Below, piece by piece: positions 26,998 through 34,301 of a stretch of DNA of 64,000 bases; within the stretch, counting starts at the first letter, position 1, and each line of letters opens with the position of its first letter. The notes below the pieces were generated by a model. That model was not told the origin of the DNA. It saw only the letters and a program-made list of their open reading frames with translations, and searched no databases. A program made the translations under genes and the position numbers. Source of the stretch: Anaerolineae bacterium (lineage in GTDB: Bacteria > Chloroflexota > Anaerolineae > DRVO01); assembly GCA_013178015.1 (NCBI GenBank), contig JABLXR010000004.1, positions 48,603-112,602 on the forward strand, written 5' to 3'.

Positions 26998-27016
26998 GTT
27001 ACAGGGAACAGGGGGG
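26980..27016. repeat. Short-word array B1 (AGGTTACAGG words), left flank of a four-helix-bundle gene
   Basis: About five heptamer-like words (CAGGTTA, CAGGTTG, TAGGTTA, CAGGGAA, CAGGGGG) begin inside the uxaC reading frame and include its stop codon. The words are complementary to those of B2 on the other side of the four-helix-bundle gene. Confidence 0.85.
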
Positions 27017-27034
27017 AGGGAGGACTACCGGACT

Positions 27035-27400
27035 TCAGCCGGAGAGGAGACGGGCACGCAGAGCTGTCAGCATCTTGCTGATCTCCTCGATGAGGGACAG
27101 AGCGTGCTGGGCCTCCTGAGGTGACGCGAGACCCAGATCGAGGGCCAGCAGGAGGAAGGTCTCAGCTTCTGCCAGAGATCCCTTCGCCACCGCGACGAAG
27201 TGGGCGTAGTCTTTACGGGTCCCCCGCGCATGCCCTTCGGCGACATTCGCCGGGACCGACGCCGCTGCTCTCACCAGTTGGCTGGTGAGCCGGTATTCCT
27301 CCTCCCTGGGGAAGCCTGCCGCCAGCCGGTAGACCTCAGCCGTCATCTCCATTGCCTTCCGCCATACGACCAGGTCCCGGTGTGACTCGATCTTGCCCAC
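27035..27400 (-). CDS. Four-helix-bundle protein (23S rRNA IVS-type family), second
   Basis: A canonical 121-residue member of the PF05635/TIGR02436 family. The pattern is complete: HRDLVVWRKAMEMTAEVYRL, then FPREEEYRLTSQLVRAA, SVPANVAEGHARGT and the closing helix ISKMLTALRARL. Start GTG 27400, with GGAAGAG about eight bases upstream. It is only weakly similar to the copy at 20256. It lies on the opposite strand to uxaC and exactly between complementary arrays B1 and B2, the same plan as rRNA intervening sequences, where a long stem brackets such an ORF. Role unknown. Confidence 0.92.
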   Translation of the reverse strand: MGKIESHRDLVVWRKAMEMTAEVYRLAAGFPREEEYRLTSQLVRAAASVPANVAEGHARGTRKDYAHFVAVAKGSLAEAETFLLLALDLGLASPQEAQHALSLIEEISKMLTALRARLLSG

Positions 27401-27412
27401 CCTGCTCTTCCC

Positions 27413-27450
27413 TACCCCCTGTAACCTGTTCCCTATAACCTATAACCTGC
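27413..27450. repeat. Short-word array B2, right flank, complementary to B1
   Basis: Reads TACCCCCTGTAACCTG, TTCCCTATAACCTATAACCTGC: the reverse complement of B1-type words. B1 and B2 therefore form imperfect terminal inverted repeats of about 38 bases around a 473-base unit (26979-27451). Confidence 0.85.
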
Positions 27451-27451
27451 T

Positions 27452-27658
27452 TTACGGCCCTTCGCAGCAGCGCCCGCTGGTCACTCGGAGGACGGGGCCC
27501 TTCTCCACGGCGAAGGTCTCTGCCTCCATCTTCACGATGTGTCCGTCGTCATCCAGCGCCTCGATGGACCAGGGCTCATTTCCGCCGTGCCAGTCCACGG
27601 AGACGAACCTGCCGATGTAACGCTGACCGAGATAGACGGGCATCTCACGCTCTCGCAT
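27452..27658 (-). CDS. Small hypothetical protein
   Basis: A 68-residue ORF from ATG 27658, with GAGAGG upstream and stop TAA directly next to array B2. The translation looks structured (VYLGQRYIGRFVSVDWHGG, WSIEALDDDGHIVKME, FAVEKGPVLRV), as a small beta protein. No family recognised. A second ATG six codons on is an alternative start. Confidence 0.5.
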   Translation of the reverse strand: MREREMPVYLGQRYIGRFVSVDWHGGNEPWSIEALDDDGHIVKMEAETFAVEKGPVLRVTSGRCCEGP

Positions 27659-27798
27659 ACCGCGACCTCTCTAACAAGGCTGTCTGACTGTAACACTGTA
27701 TGTTATTCCCGTCTCCGGCGCGACTGCAGGGAGTCCGAGGGATGGGCTGAGTACGTGCCCACCCGGGACCCCCTGCGACAGCCGCCAGATCCAGTAAC

Positions 27799-28167
27799 CT
27801 ACCGCGCTGATTCGTCGGATTCGATAGCGCCGAAGACGTTGCCCTCGGTGTCGGTGAAGTAGATCACGAAGCCCACCCCCGGCACGACACTCTTGGGCAT
27901 GATCACCTTGCCGCCGTTGGCCTCCACCTTGCGCGCCGTTTCGTCCACCGAGACGACTGCGGCGGTGTTAACCACACCCGTATGCCCTTCCCGGCGCATG
28001 ATGGCACCGTTGATGCCCGGTGTGCCTTCCTCCCCGGTGGTCACCAGCCAGTAGTCAATTGGGCCCTCCCATCTTTGCGCCTGCCAGCCCAGAACGTTGC
28101 GGTAGAAGCTGACAGCGCGCTCCGGGTCGTCCGCGGGGACCTCAAAGTGCACCACCCTACCCACCAT
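27799..28167 (-). CDS. VOC/glyoxalase-fold protein
   Basis: A 122-residue vicinal-oxygen-chelate protein. VVHFEVPADDPERAVSFYRN holds the first metal-ligand position (His) and DTEGNVFGAIES the C-terminal ligand (Glu/Gly loop), with VVNTAAVVSVDE between the two beta-alpha-beta modules. This subgroup (often annotated as glyoxalase-like) includes enzymes and antibiotic-binding proteins; the substrate is unknown. ATG 28167 has GGAGG four bases upstream; the ORF is open further but lacks a site. Confidence 0.88.
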   Translation of the reverse strand: MVGRVVHFEVPADDPERAVSFYRNVLGWQAQRWEGPIDYWLVTTGEEGTPGINGAIMRREGHTGVVNTAAVVSVDETARKVEANGGKVIMPKSVVPGVGFVIYFTDTEGNVFGAIESDESAR

Positions 28168-28295
28168 GCACCTCCAACGATACGAATCGGCCGGCGACGT
28201 CGAGCGTGCCACGGCCTCAGCCTCGCCCTGCCAGCGCCCGCACGCACGGGCTCGAGCGCATCATGCACCGAACGCCGCTCACCGTCCAGCATCAG

Positions 28296-28495
28296 GGTAG
28301 GTTACAGGGAATAGGTTATAGGTTACAGGGGATAGGGAATAGGGGGTAGTGAAGCGGAGGGACGTCTGAGAGACTCCCCTGTAACCTATAACCTATCCCC
28401 TATCCCCTGTAACCTATAACCTATCCCCTGTAACCTGTAACCTATCCCCTGTAACCTGTAACCTATTCCCTGTAACCTGTAACCTATCCCCTAGA
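28296..28495. repeat. Inverted short-word array B3 (GTTACAGG / CCTGTAAC words)
   Basis: The left arm (28296-28349) has words such as TAGGTTACAGGGAATAGG, the centre (28350-28374) is unique, and the right arm (28375-28493) has about 17 complementary heptamers (CCTGTAA, CCTATAA, CCTATCC). It uses the same words as B1/B2 but brackets no gene. Its right end meets the last codons of the decayed binding-protein gene, whose frame runs through the repeat. Confidence 0.92.
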
Positions 28496-28496
28496 A

Positions 28497-29455
28497 ACAC
28501 CAGCTTGTTCTGGCTGATGGGTATGCCCGAGGCGTAGCCGCCCGGGGTGTGGAACCAGGTGTCGAGGACTTCAGCGTCGACGATGGTGTAGCAGTGAGGG
28601 TAGCCGACGGGGATGGCGGGCACGTCCTCGGCCAGGAGAGCCTGCATCTCGTGCACCAGCTGCATCGGCTTCTCCGGTCGGAGACGGTCAACGGCAGGCG
28701 GGCCAACTCGTCGAAGCGTGGGTTGTTGTAGCCCGGCACCCGGTTGAGAGAGCGGCTCTGACTGAAGCTGGCGCAGACGACTCTCAGCTGGTCCGGATCT
28801 CCGCCCAGGCCGCCGTGCCCCAGGGGCATCAACTCATACTCACCGTTGCGGGCCATCTCGTCGCGGCTCAGCCGATCCACCCCGTTCAGTTCCACCTCTA
28901 CGCCCACCCTGGCCAGATCGGAGCGGATGAACTCGGGCAGGCGAGCCAGATCGTCGGTGCTGTCGGTCAGCGTGAACGGCAGGCGCCGGCCGTCCAGGCC
29001 TTCGCCCACGCCGTCGCCGTCAGCGCCCCAGTAGCCCGCCACCTCCGGGAGGAGCTCCACCCGCGCCGCGTCATGCTCGTGCCGACCGGCGTCAGGGTCG
29101 TAGTAGGCGTGGGCCGCAAGGAGCCAGCTCTCACCCCCCGGGGAGGCCCCGGCCCTGCAACACCCGATCCACAATCCCCTGCCGATCCAGGGCGTGGGCC
29201 AGCGCCCGTCGCCCCGACACGTCGTCCAGGGGTGACAGCTCCAGGTTGAGGAATAGGGCCATGTGCCACTCCCCCGGCGCTTCCAGGATGCGGCAGGGCG
29301 ACTCCCGGAACGGAGCCAGGACGTCGTCGGTGAACCGGCCCGAGGGGCTGGCGGCGTCAATGTCGCCGTTGCGCAGGGCCAGCAACTCGCCGCTCATCGG
29401 CCGATACTCGATCCGCTCCACGTGGGGCTCGCCCAGAAAGTAGTCCGGGTTGGCC
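28497..29455 (-). pseudogene. Decayed dipeptide ABC transporter binding protein (C-terminal part)
   Basis: Family 5 binding-protein sequence in three successive frames. ANPDYFLGEPHVERIEYRP, ALAHALDRQGIVDRVLQGR (29455-29140) is followed after a shift by SWLLAAHAYYDPDAG and PGYNNPRFDELA, and after another by MQALLAEDVPAIPVGYPH and TWFHTPGGYASGIPIS, where homologues end. The N-terminal half, signal peptide and lipobox are absent, and the fragment is fused in frame to ATPase sequence upstream. Not functional. Confidence 0.85.
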
Positions 29456-29647
29456 AGGAAGATGAAGGACAGGCCCTCCTCCAGGCAGAGGCTGGCCAGC
29501 GTGCGCCGGAGCTCCGCCCAGGCGACGGCGCCCCGCCCCGCAGTGGGCTCGTACAGGATGAGCAGATCGAGCGAGCAGGCCAGGGCTATGGCACTCATGG
29601 CTCGTTGCCTCTGCTCGCCGCTCAGCTCGTGTGGATCCCTGTGCCAG
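29456..29647 (-). pseudogene. Fragment of an oligopeptide ABC ATPase (Dpp/OppD-F type)
   Basis: Contains the ABC signature HELSGEQRQRAMSAIALA and a degenerate Walker B (LLILYEPTAG, Tyr for Asp). Walker A and everything before it are missing, and after GLSFIFL the frame passes into binding-protein sequence. It begins directly after the stop of the permease relic, so two internal deletions joined three genes of one operon. Confidence 0.82.
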
Positions 29648-29649
29648 GG

Positions 29650-30384
29650 TCATGCCGCCCCCACCCGCGGATCCAGCCACCGGGAGAGCACATCCGCGCC
29701 TGCGTTGGCCAGGACCATGGCCAGGGACACCACCAGGAAGAGCCCCTCGATCAGGGGATAGCCGCGCACCCCCACAGCGGTGACCAGCAAGTGCCCCAAC
29801 CCGGGGTAGGCGAAGAGCGTCTCCACGAATACCGAGCCCGTCACCAGCAGGCCGGCATCGGCGGCGAAGGGAGTACGGGCGCCGCTGAGGGGCAGCCAGC
29901 GCAGGTGCACGGCGGAGGCCAGTATGAGCAGCATCCCCAGGAAGAACGAAGGCAGGCCATCCACGAGGGTGAGCAATCCGAGCGAGGTTCGGTCGAACCA
30001 GGAGTCGCGGCGTCAGGCCGCCTGTGCTCCCCAGAGAACACCGGCCACGGACGCCAGAGCCAGAGCCGTCCCTCCCAGAAGCAGGGACCAGGGCCGGTGG
30101 GTCCGGATCAGGCTCCACACGTCGTGGCTGTAATAGATAGAGCGGCCCAGGTCCGCCCGGGCCAGCCGCATTCAGAAATCGCGGTACTGCTGCAGGAGGG
30201 GCTCGCCCAGTCCGTAGTGCTCTTCCAGGCGGGCGAAGGCCTCCCGGCTCAAGGCGGTAGCGCCAATGTCGGGGTCGCAGAGGGCGCGAATGGGATCGCC
30301 TGGAAGCAGGCGAGGCAGAAGGAAGTCTATGGTGAGGACTAGGAAGAGGGTCAGGGCTCAGACGCCCATGCGTCCGGCCCTGCC
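29650..30384 (-). pseudogene. Dipeptide ABC permease (DppB type) with in-frame TGA codons
   Basis: One frame covers nearly a whole DppB-type permease: ALTLFLVLTIDFLLPRLLPGDP, ARADLGRSIYYSHDVW, SWFDRTSLGLLTLVDGLPS and VFVETLFAYPGLGHLL. Three in-frame TGA codons interrupt it: near 30362, in front of MRLARADLG (about 30172) and before RRDSWFDRT (about 30011). No frameshift is needed. At least one is explained by CGA to TGA mutation. Given the fragmentary neighbours, it is read as a pseudogene. Confidence 0.85.
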
Positions 30385-30420
30385 CGGAGGCGAGCGGTGC
30401 ATCCCGCACCACCGGCCGCG

Positions 30421-31038
30421 CTAGCGGCTTTCGAGCTCGCCGAAGCAGGGCAGGCAGAGCACTTCGCCCTCCAACAGCCGGGCGCGCGTCTCCATCACCG
30501 GCTCCCCGCAGCGGGAGCAGACGACGGACTGGCGCAGCTGGGCCCGACGGGGAAGCGGCGTGTCCACCTCCCGTACCGTGAAGACTTCCTCCTCGGGGAG
30601 CTCCAGCAACCGCATGGCTCTCTCCCGGTGGAGCTGGCCGAAGCGGTCGCGCTCGGCCTCGGTGGCGGTGTCGGCGTTGATCTTCTCCCGCAGGGCCAGG
30701 TACTCCTCCGAGGGCGGCTCAGCGCGGCGGGGCTTGCTGGCCACCCGGATGGCCTTGCCGTCGGAGCGGCGGACGAAGGTGAAGGCCGTCTTGCCGTAGT
30801 CGCGGTAGATCAGGTTGCCCTTGCCGAAGGTGCAGCCGGTGAGCTCCTGGATGGCGTCCACGGCGCAGTTGTCGCACTCCACGATGGCCACCAGTTCCTC
30901 GTCCTCGGCCCTGCCGCCCAGCTCCCGCAGGGCGATCTGGGCCGCCCGCACGCCCGTGATGACGCCGGGGCAGAGGTGCCCATGGAAGGCCACTGCCCGC
31001 TCCACTTGATCCATCAAGTCTCTGTCTGCCACGCTCAA
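30421..31038 (-). CDS. FmdE family protein with C-terminal zinc ribbon
   Basis: A 205-residue protein with an FmdE domain (formylmethanofuran dehydrogenase subunit E family). AFHGHLCPGVITGVRAA and VECDNCAVDAIQ with TGCTFGKGNL carry the conserved His/Cys metal site, followed by a helical hairpin and a CxxC...CxxC ribbon (CSRCGEPV, then LCLPC). Methanofuran genes are absent, so the role is likely metal or molybdopterin-related, as proposed for other bacterial FmdE proteins. The start TTG 31038 has GGGAGG seven bases upstream. It has its own promoter with a palindrome at the likely start point. Confidence 0.85.
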   Translation of the reverse strand: MSVADRDLMDQVERAVAFHGHLCPGVITGVRAAQIALRELGGRAEDEELVAIVECDNCAVDAIQELTGCTFGKGNLIYRDYGKTAFTFVRRSDGKAIRVASKPRRAEPPSEEYLALREKINADTATEAERDRFGQLHRERAMRLLELPEEEVFTVREVDTPLPRRAQLRQSVVCSRCGEPVMETRARLLEGEVLCLPCFGELESR

Positions 31039-31068
31039 CGCCGACCTCCCGCCGATTCGGGGATGCTA

Positions 31069-31084
31069 CTGCAAATACTTGCAG
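31069..31084. promoter_or_regulatory. Candidate operator at the fmdE-like gene start point
   Basis: A perfect palindrome CTGCAA-ATAC-TTGCAG lies just downstream of the -10 hexamer, over the expected transcription start. This is a standard repressor position; the regulator is unknown. Confidence 0.5.
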
Positions 31085-31086
31085 AA

Positions 31087-31115
31087 AGTATAGGAGCACA
31101 CAGACGAAGGGGCAA
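31087..31115 (-). promoter_or_regulatory. Candidate sigma-70 promoter for the fmdE-like gene
   Basis: Minus strand TTGCCC (31115-31110) and TATACT (31092-31087) with a 17-base spacer. The -10 is strong, the -35 moderate. Confidence 0.55.
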
Positions 31116-31140
31116 GTCACGGGGTGCTACACCCGAGGAG

Positions 31141-31160
31141 TCCGCGCGCCCACGCGCGGA
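31141..31160. repeat. Hairpin TCCGCGCG-CCCA-CGCGCGGA
   Basis: Perfect 8-base arms preceded by CGAGGAG. A degenerate copy (CGAGGAGTCCGCGTCCC...GCGCGG) occurs at 37141, so this is a dispersed hairpin repeat. Confidence 0.55.
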
Positions 31161-31224
31161 TGGTGTTCGACCCGCGGCGTAAGAACTCACGATCATGGGG
31201 GGAAGAGCCTTGACCCGCGATGTC

Positions 31225-31344
31225 GCTCCGGGCTGAAGCCGCGGAGCTATGGCTGAGCGAAGCCCGCCTCCGCGGGTTAGGGCTTTCCTGCAGCCGGCGA
31301 AGGCCGGCTTCGCCTTGTCGTAGCTCCGGGGTTCAGCCCGGAGC
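31225..31344. repeat. Large nested hairpin repeat (GCTCCGGGCTGAA ... TTCAGCCCGGAGC)
   Basis: The outer 13-base arms are exact complements; inside are CCGCGG and GCCGGC...GCCGGC stems. This type of GC-rich repeat is a dispersed intergenic element. With the hairpin at 31141 it fills the space between the coiled-coil gene end and the fmdE promoter; no gene is seen in 31116-31419. Confidence 0.65.
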
Positions 31345-31419
31345 AGCGGTGCTCGTCAGCACTCGTCCCCCGATCCTGAGCTGTTACCCCTCGGCAGCCC
31401 TGAAGCCGGGGAAGCCGGT

Positions 31420-34176
31420 TCAGCGCCGACGGCTGGGACCCATGCCGCCCGGCCGGGAGGAGCCGCCCATGCCACCAGGTCGGCCGGAACCGCCGAACCC
31501 GCCGGGGCGGCGCGAGCCCCCCGATCCAGGTCGCGATGAGGGACCGGAACTGCCCGGATGAGAGGGGCTGCTGCGGCCCGACGGTCCCGGCCACGAAGGT
31601 CCGCGCGGTCGGGGTCCGCCGCTTAGAGGTGGGAACATCACGTGTCTCTGCCGTTCCCGCCACAGCACCTCCTCGATGTCCCTCTGGGTGCGCTCGGCCA
31701 GGGACTCCAACTCGCGGAAGCGAGAGACGGCCTCGCGGTGGGCGCGCAGCAGCGCCTCCCGATCCCGCGCCTGGGTTGCCGCCAACCGGGCGCGCTCCGC
31801 CTGAGTGAGGGCATCGCGGAGGCGGTTAGCCTGCGCCCCGGCAGTGGCTGCCAGGGGGCCGCCGGGCACGTTGCGGGCCGCTCTAGCCGCCTCCTCCACC
31901 CTTCTGCGGGCGTCTTGGGCGGCCCGCTCCAGCTCGCGCCGGAGGCCGACCACTTCGGAAATGTCGCGGTCGGCCCGGATGCGGGCCTGGGAGGCCATAT
32001 CGAGAGCCGCACTCAGGGCCGATACGGCCGCGAGGAAGCTGCCCGCCTGAGCCAGATTCCGCCCCTCAGCCAGGCGCCGCTCTGCCTCCGTCAGCCGCAC
32101 GCCCACCTCGGGCGCTACTGCTGCCGGCTCCGACCGCCACAGCCCCGCGGCCGCAGACAGCTCCCGCGAGGCCCTCTCCAGCGTCTCGGCCGTGTCCCGC
32201 TCTGCCCGGCGCACCCGCTCCAGCGTCTCCACCACCTGCCGGGCGTCACCCTCGACCTGCTCCAGCACGGCGGCAGTGGCCTGGAGCAGCTCCCGGGCCC
32301 GGTCGAACTCCTGCCTCGCCATGTCGTTGAGGGCGGGTACCTGCTCCAGGTCGCGTTGGGCCCGGGCCAGGCCGGACTCAGCTTGGTCCATGACCGGGCT
32401 CATCGGCGACCAGCTCGGCTCCGGGTAGGCCCGAAGCGCCTCCCACGCCGGCCGCGCCTCCCGCCGGAGGTACTCGGACACCCGGGCCGCCTCGGCCCGC
32501 AGCCGGGCCAGAGCCTCCTCGTTGGCACCCCGGAGCGCCTCCCACTCCTGGGCCTCGCCCAGCATATCGGCGCTCGCCCGGCTCAGCGACTCGATGCCCG
32601 CCTGGGCCTGATCGAACCGCCCCTCTGTCAGGTGGACACCGACCTCGTCCCGAAGGTGGGTCACTTCCTGGAGCCTCGCTTCCAGCGTGGGCAGCCGGTA
32701 GCCCCGGTTCACCACCTCCTGTGCCTGCTCCAGACGCCGGCGATGCTCCTCCAGCGCCTTCACCAACGCCTCCACCGCGGCCACGCCCTGCAGGGCAGCG
32801 TCAGCTTCACTCAGGGCATTGAGGTAGAGCCCCTGGTCCAGGGCCGCCTGGGCCGCCTGCAGCCGCCGGTCCACCCCGGCGAAGGCTTGGGCGGGACTCA
32901 GAAAAAAGCCGGAGGGCAGGTCCTCCTCGCCCTGCCTACGCCGCGAGCGCGCCTCGTCCAGCCGCCCGGGTGCCTCGTCCTGAGCCTGGCGCAGCCGGGC
33001 GATCTCAGCCTTGACTCTATCCACATAGCCCAGAATGCCATCGGCATCCACGGTGGCCGGGTCCACCAGCACGAGTTCGACCTTGAGGGGCAGGCCGGCC
33101 AACTGCCGGCGCACCGCCTCGAGCTGTTCCACCAGAGCCGAGTCCTGCTCCTCCCGGCGCTCCAGCACCAGCATCGGGTCCAGCAACGTCCGCAACTGCT
33201 CCTCGGTCAGGCTCAGGACCCTCTCGCTGGAGCCCACCAGGGTCAGGTAGAGCGTCTCCCAGGCGCGCACCTGGTCCTCCAGGCTCGTGTCGGTGGCGGC
33301 CGGGTCGCTAAGCTGCTGCCGCAGCTCGAAGGCTGAATTGAGGGCCGCCTGGCTCTGTCTCAACCAGTCGTGCACCTGCCGGCGCAGCTCGGGATAGCGC
33401 TCGCCACCGTAGCCCCGGAAGAGGGCGTAGAGCATCGTGTCCTCCGGGGTCGCCCCTTGCAGGAGCCCCTCTCCGGCCAGGAGGAGGTTCGACACCCGCG
33501 CCCGCAGGCGGCCCAGGTGCGCGCGTAGCCTGGCCCGCCGTTGGGCGGGTACCACCGCCAGGACGTATGCCACCGCTCCCACCGCCACCAGGAAGAGCAC
33601 TCCAACGGCTACCACCAATGCCCGCAGTATGGGGGAAGGAGGCGGGTTGAGGGTGCGGTTCACCGCCCCCAGAGCCTCCACGAACCCGGCCGTCGGGTCG
33701 CCCGCAGCGATACCACCGCGCATGGCTTCTCGGACCCGGGCCGCGGCCGCGTCGGTGTCCAGGGCGGAGCCGAACAAGGCCTGGCCGATGGTCAGGCTGT
33801 AGGCGAAGGACAGATCGGTGGCGGTGCTGGCCTCCAGGGCGATACCGTTGGAGGCAAAGGCGTCGGGCTGGCTCGGGTCGCGCAGCCCCGCCTCCACCTC
33901 CACGGCATCAACGTAGTCGTACCAGTCGTCCTGGCCGGAAGGGCGATAGTCGGTGAGCAGGACCAGGACGCGGTAGTCCTGCTCCGCCAGGGGCCGGGCG
34001 GCAGCACACACTGCCTCCCGATCCAGGGGGGGCTGGCTCTCGTTGCGGATGTCGGCGTAGGGGCAGGGCTCCTGTGCCCGGACGGGAACCACGGCGAGGA
34101 GGAGAAGGAATAGGACGCTGATGACGCTGATGCTACGCTGATTGACGCTGATCGAACGGAAAGGAAGGAATGACAC
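31420..34176 (-). CDS. Secreted/membrane protein with long coiled-coil and Gly/Pro/Arg-rich tail
   Basis: An unusually long protein (about 918 residues from GTG 34176; the ORF is open to ATG 34266). A signal-like segment VLFLLLLAVVPVRAQ is followed by an extracellular domain of about 140 residues resembling TPM domains (YRVLVLLTDY, then LSFAYSLTIGQALFG), a membrane helix (ALVVAVGVLFLVAVGAVAYVLAVV) and about 600 residues of predicted coiled coil. The last 50 residues are Gly/Ser/Pro/Arg repeats (GGSRRPGGFGGSGRPGGMGG). The codons before the signal core come from short-word array D, so the true start is uncertain. A role in envelope organisation is possible; no specific function known. Confidence 0.78.
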   Translation of the reverse strand: MSFLPFRSISVNQRSISVISVLFLLLLAVVPVRAQEPCPYADIRNESQPPLDREAVCAAARPLAEQDYRVLVLLTDYRPSGQDDWYDYVDAVEVEAGLRDPSQPDAFASNGIALEASTATDLSFAYSLTIGQALFGSALDTDAAAARVREAMRGGIAAGDPTAGFVEALGAVNRTLNPPPSPILRALVVAVGVLFLVAVGAVAYVLAVVPAQRRARLRAHLGRLRARVSNLLLAGEGLLQGATPEDTMLYALFRGYGGERYPELRRQVHDWLRQSQAALNSAFELRQQLSDPAATDTSLEDQVRAWETLYLTLVGSSERVLSLTEEQLRTLLDPMLVLERREEQDSALVEQLEAVRRQLAGLPLKVELVLVDPATVDADGILGYVDRVKAEIARLRQAQDEAPGRLDEARSRRRQGEEDLPSGFFLSPAQAFAGVDRRLQAAQAALDQGLYLNALSEADAALQGVAAVEALVKALEEHRRRLEQAQEVVNRGYRLPTLEARLQEVTHLRDEVGVHLTEGRFDQAQAGIESLSRASADMLGEAQEWEALRGANEEALARLRAEAARVSEYLRREARPAWEALRAYPEPSWSPMSPVMDQAESGLARAQRDLEQVPALNDMARQEFDRARELLQATAAVLEQVEGDARQVVETLERVRRAERDTAETLERASRELSAAAGLWRSEPAAVAPEVGVRLTEAERRLAEGRNLAQAGSFLAAVSALSAALDMASQARIRADRDISEVVGLRRELERAAQDARRRVEEAARAARNVPGGPLAATAGAQANRLRDALTQAERARLAATQARDREALLRAHREAVSRFRELESLAERTQRDIEEVLWRERQRHVMFPPLSGGPRPRGPSWPGPSGRSSPSHPGSSGPSSRPGSGGSRRPGGFGGSGRPGGMGGSSRPGGMGPSRRR
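34113..34158. repeat. Short-word array D, left arm (ACGCTGAT words)
   Basis: Four copies of ACGCTGAT(G/T) on the plus strand. On the minus strand they are read as ATCAGCGT and encode ISVNQRSISVISV just before the signal-peptide core of the coiled-coil protein. The complementary arm is at 34253-34288. Confidence 0.8.
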
Positions 34177-34252
34177 GGGTGTGCCCTGATGGCGACCGTG
34201 CGCCATTCGACTAAGGACAGATAGCACTAACATGTCTTTCATCCTTTCTTTC

Positions 34253-34288
34253 TGATCAACGTTCATCAGCGCCGCATCTGCGTCATAG
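34253..34288. repeat. Short-word array D, right arm (ATCAGCG / ATCTGCGTC words)
   Basis: Contains TGATCAACGTTCATCAGCG and CATCTGCGTCAT, complementary to the words at 34113-34158. The pair brackets a 94-base centre and begins 14 bases after the end of the FAD oxidoreductase gene, the same 3'-end position as arrays A, B and C. Confidence 0.75.
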
Positions 34289-34301
34289 GCGGCTCATTCC
34301 C

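Noticed and set aside
20125..27451. Diversity-generating retroelement (Avd-like four-helix protein next to repeats)
   Set aside because: No reverse transcriptase and no template/variable repeat pair with adenine-specific differences were seen.
20125..28495. CRISPR array interpretation of the short-word arrays
   Set aside because: Words are 7-10 bases, adjacent without unique spacers, and inverted in two arms; no cas genes.
31642..33336. Plus-strand ORF of 564 codons
   Set aside because: Antisense to the coiled-coil protein; composition (Gln/His/Leu/Pro) reflects complementing Glu/Ala/Arg codons.
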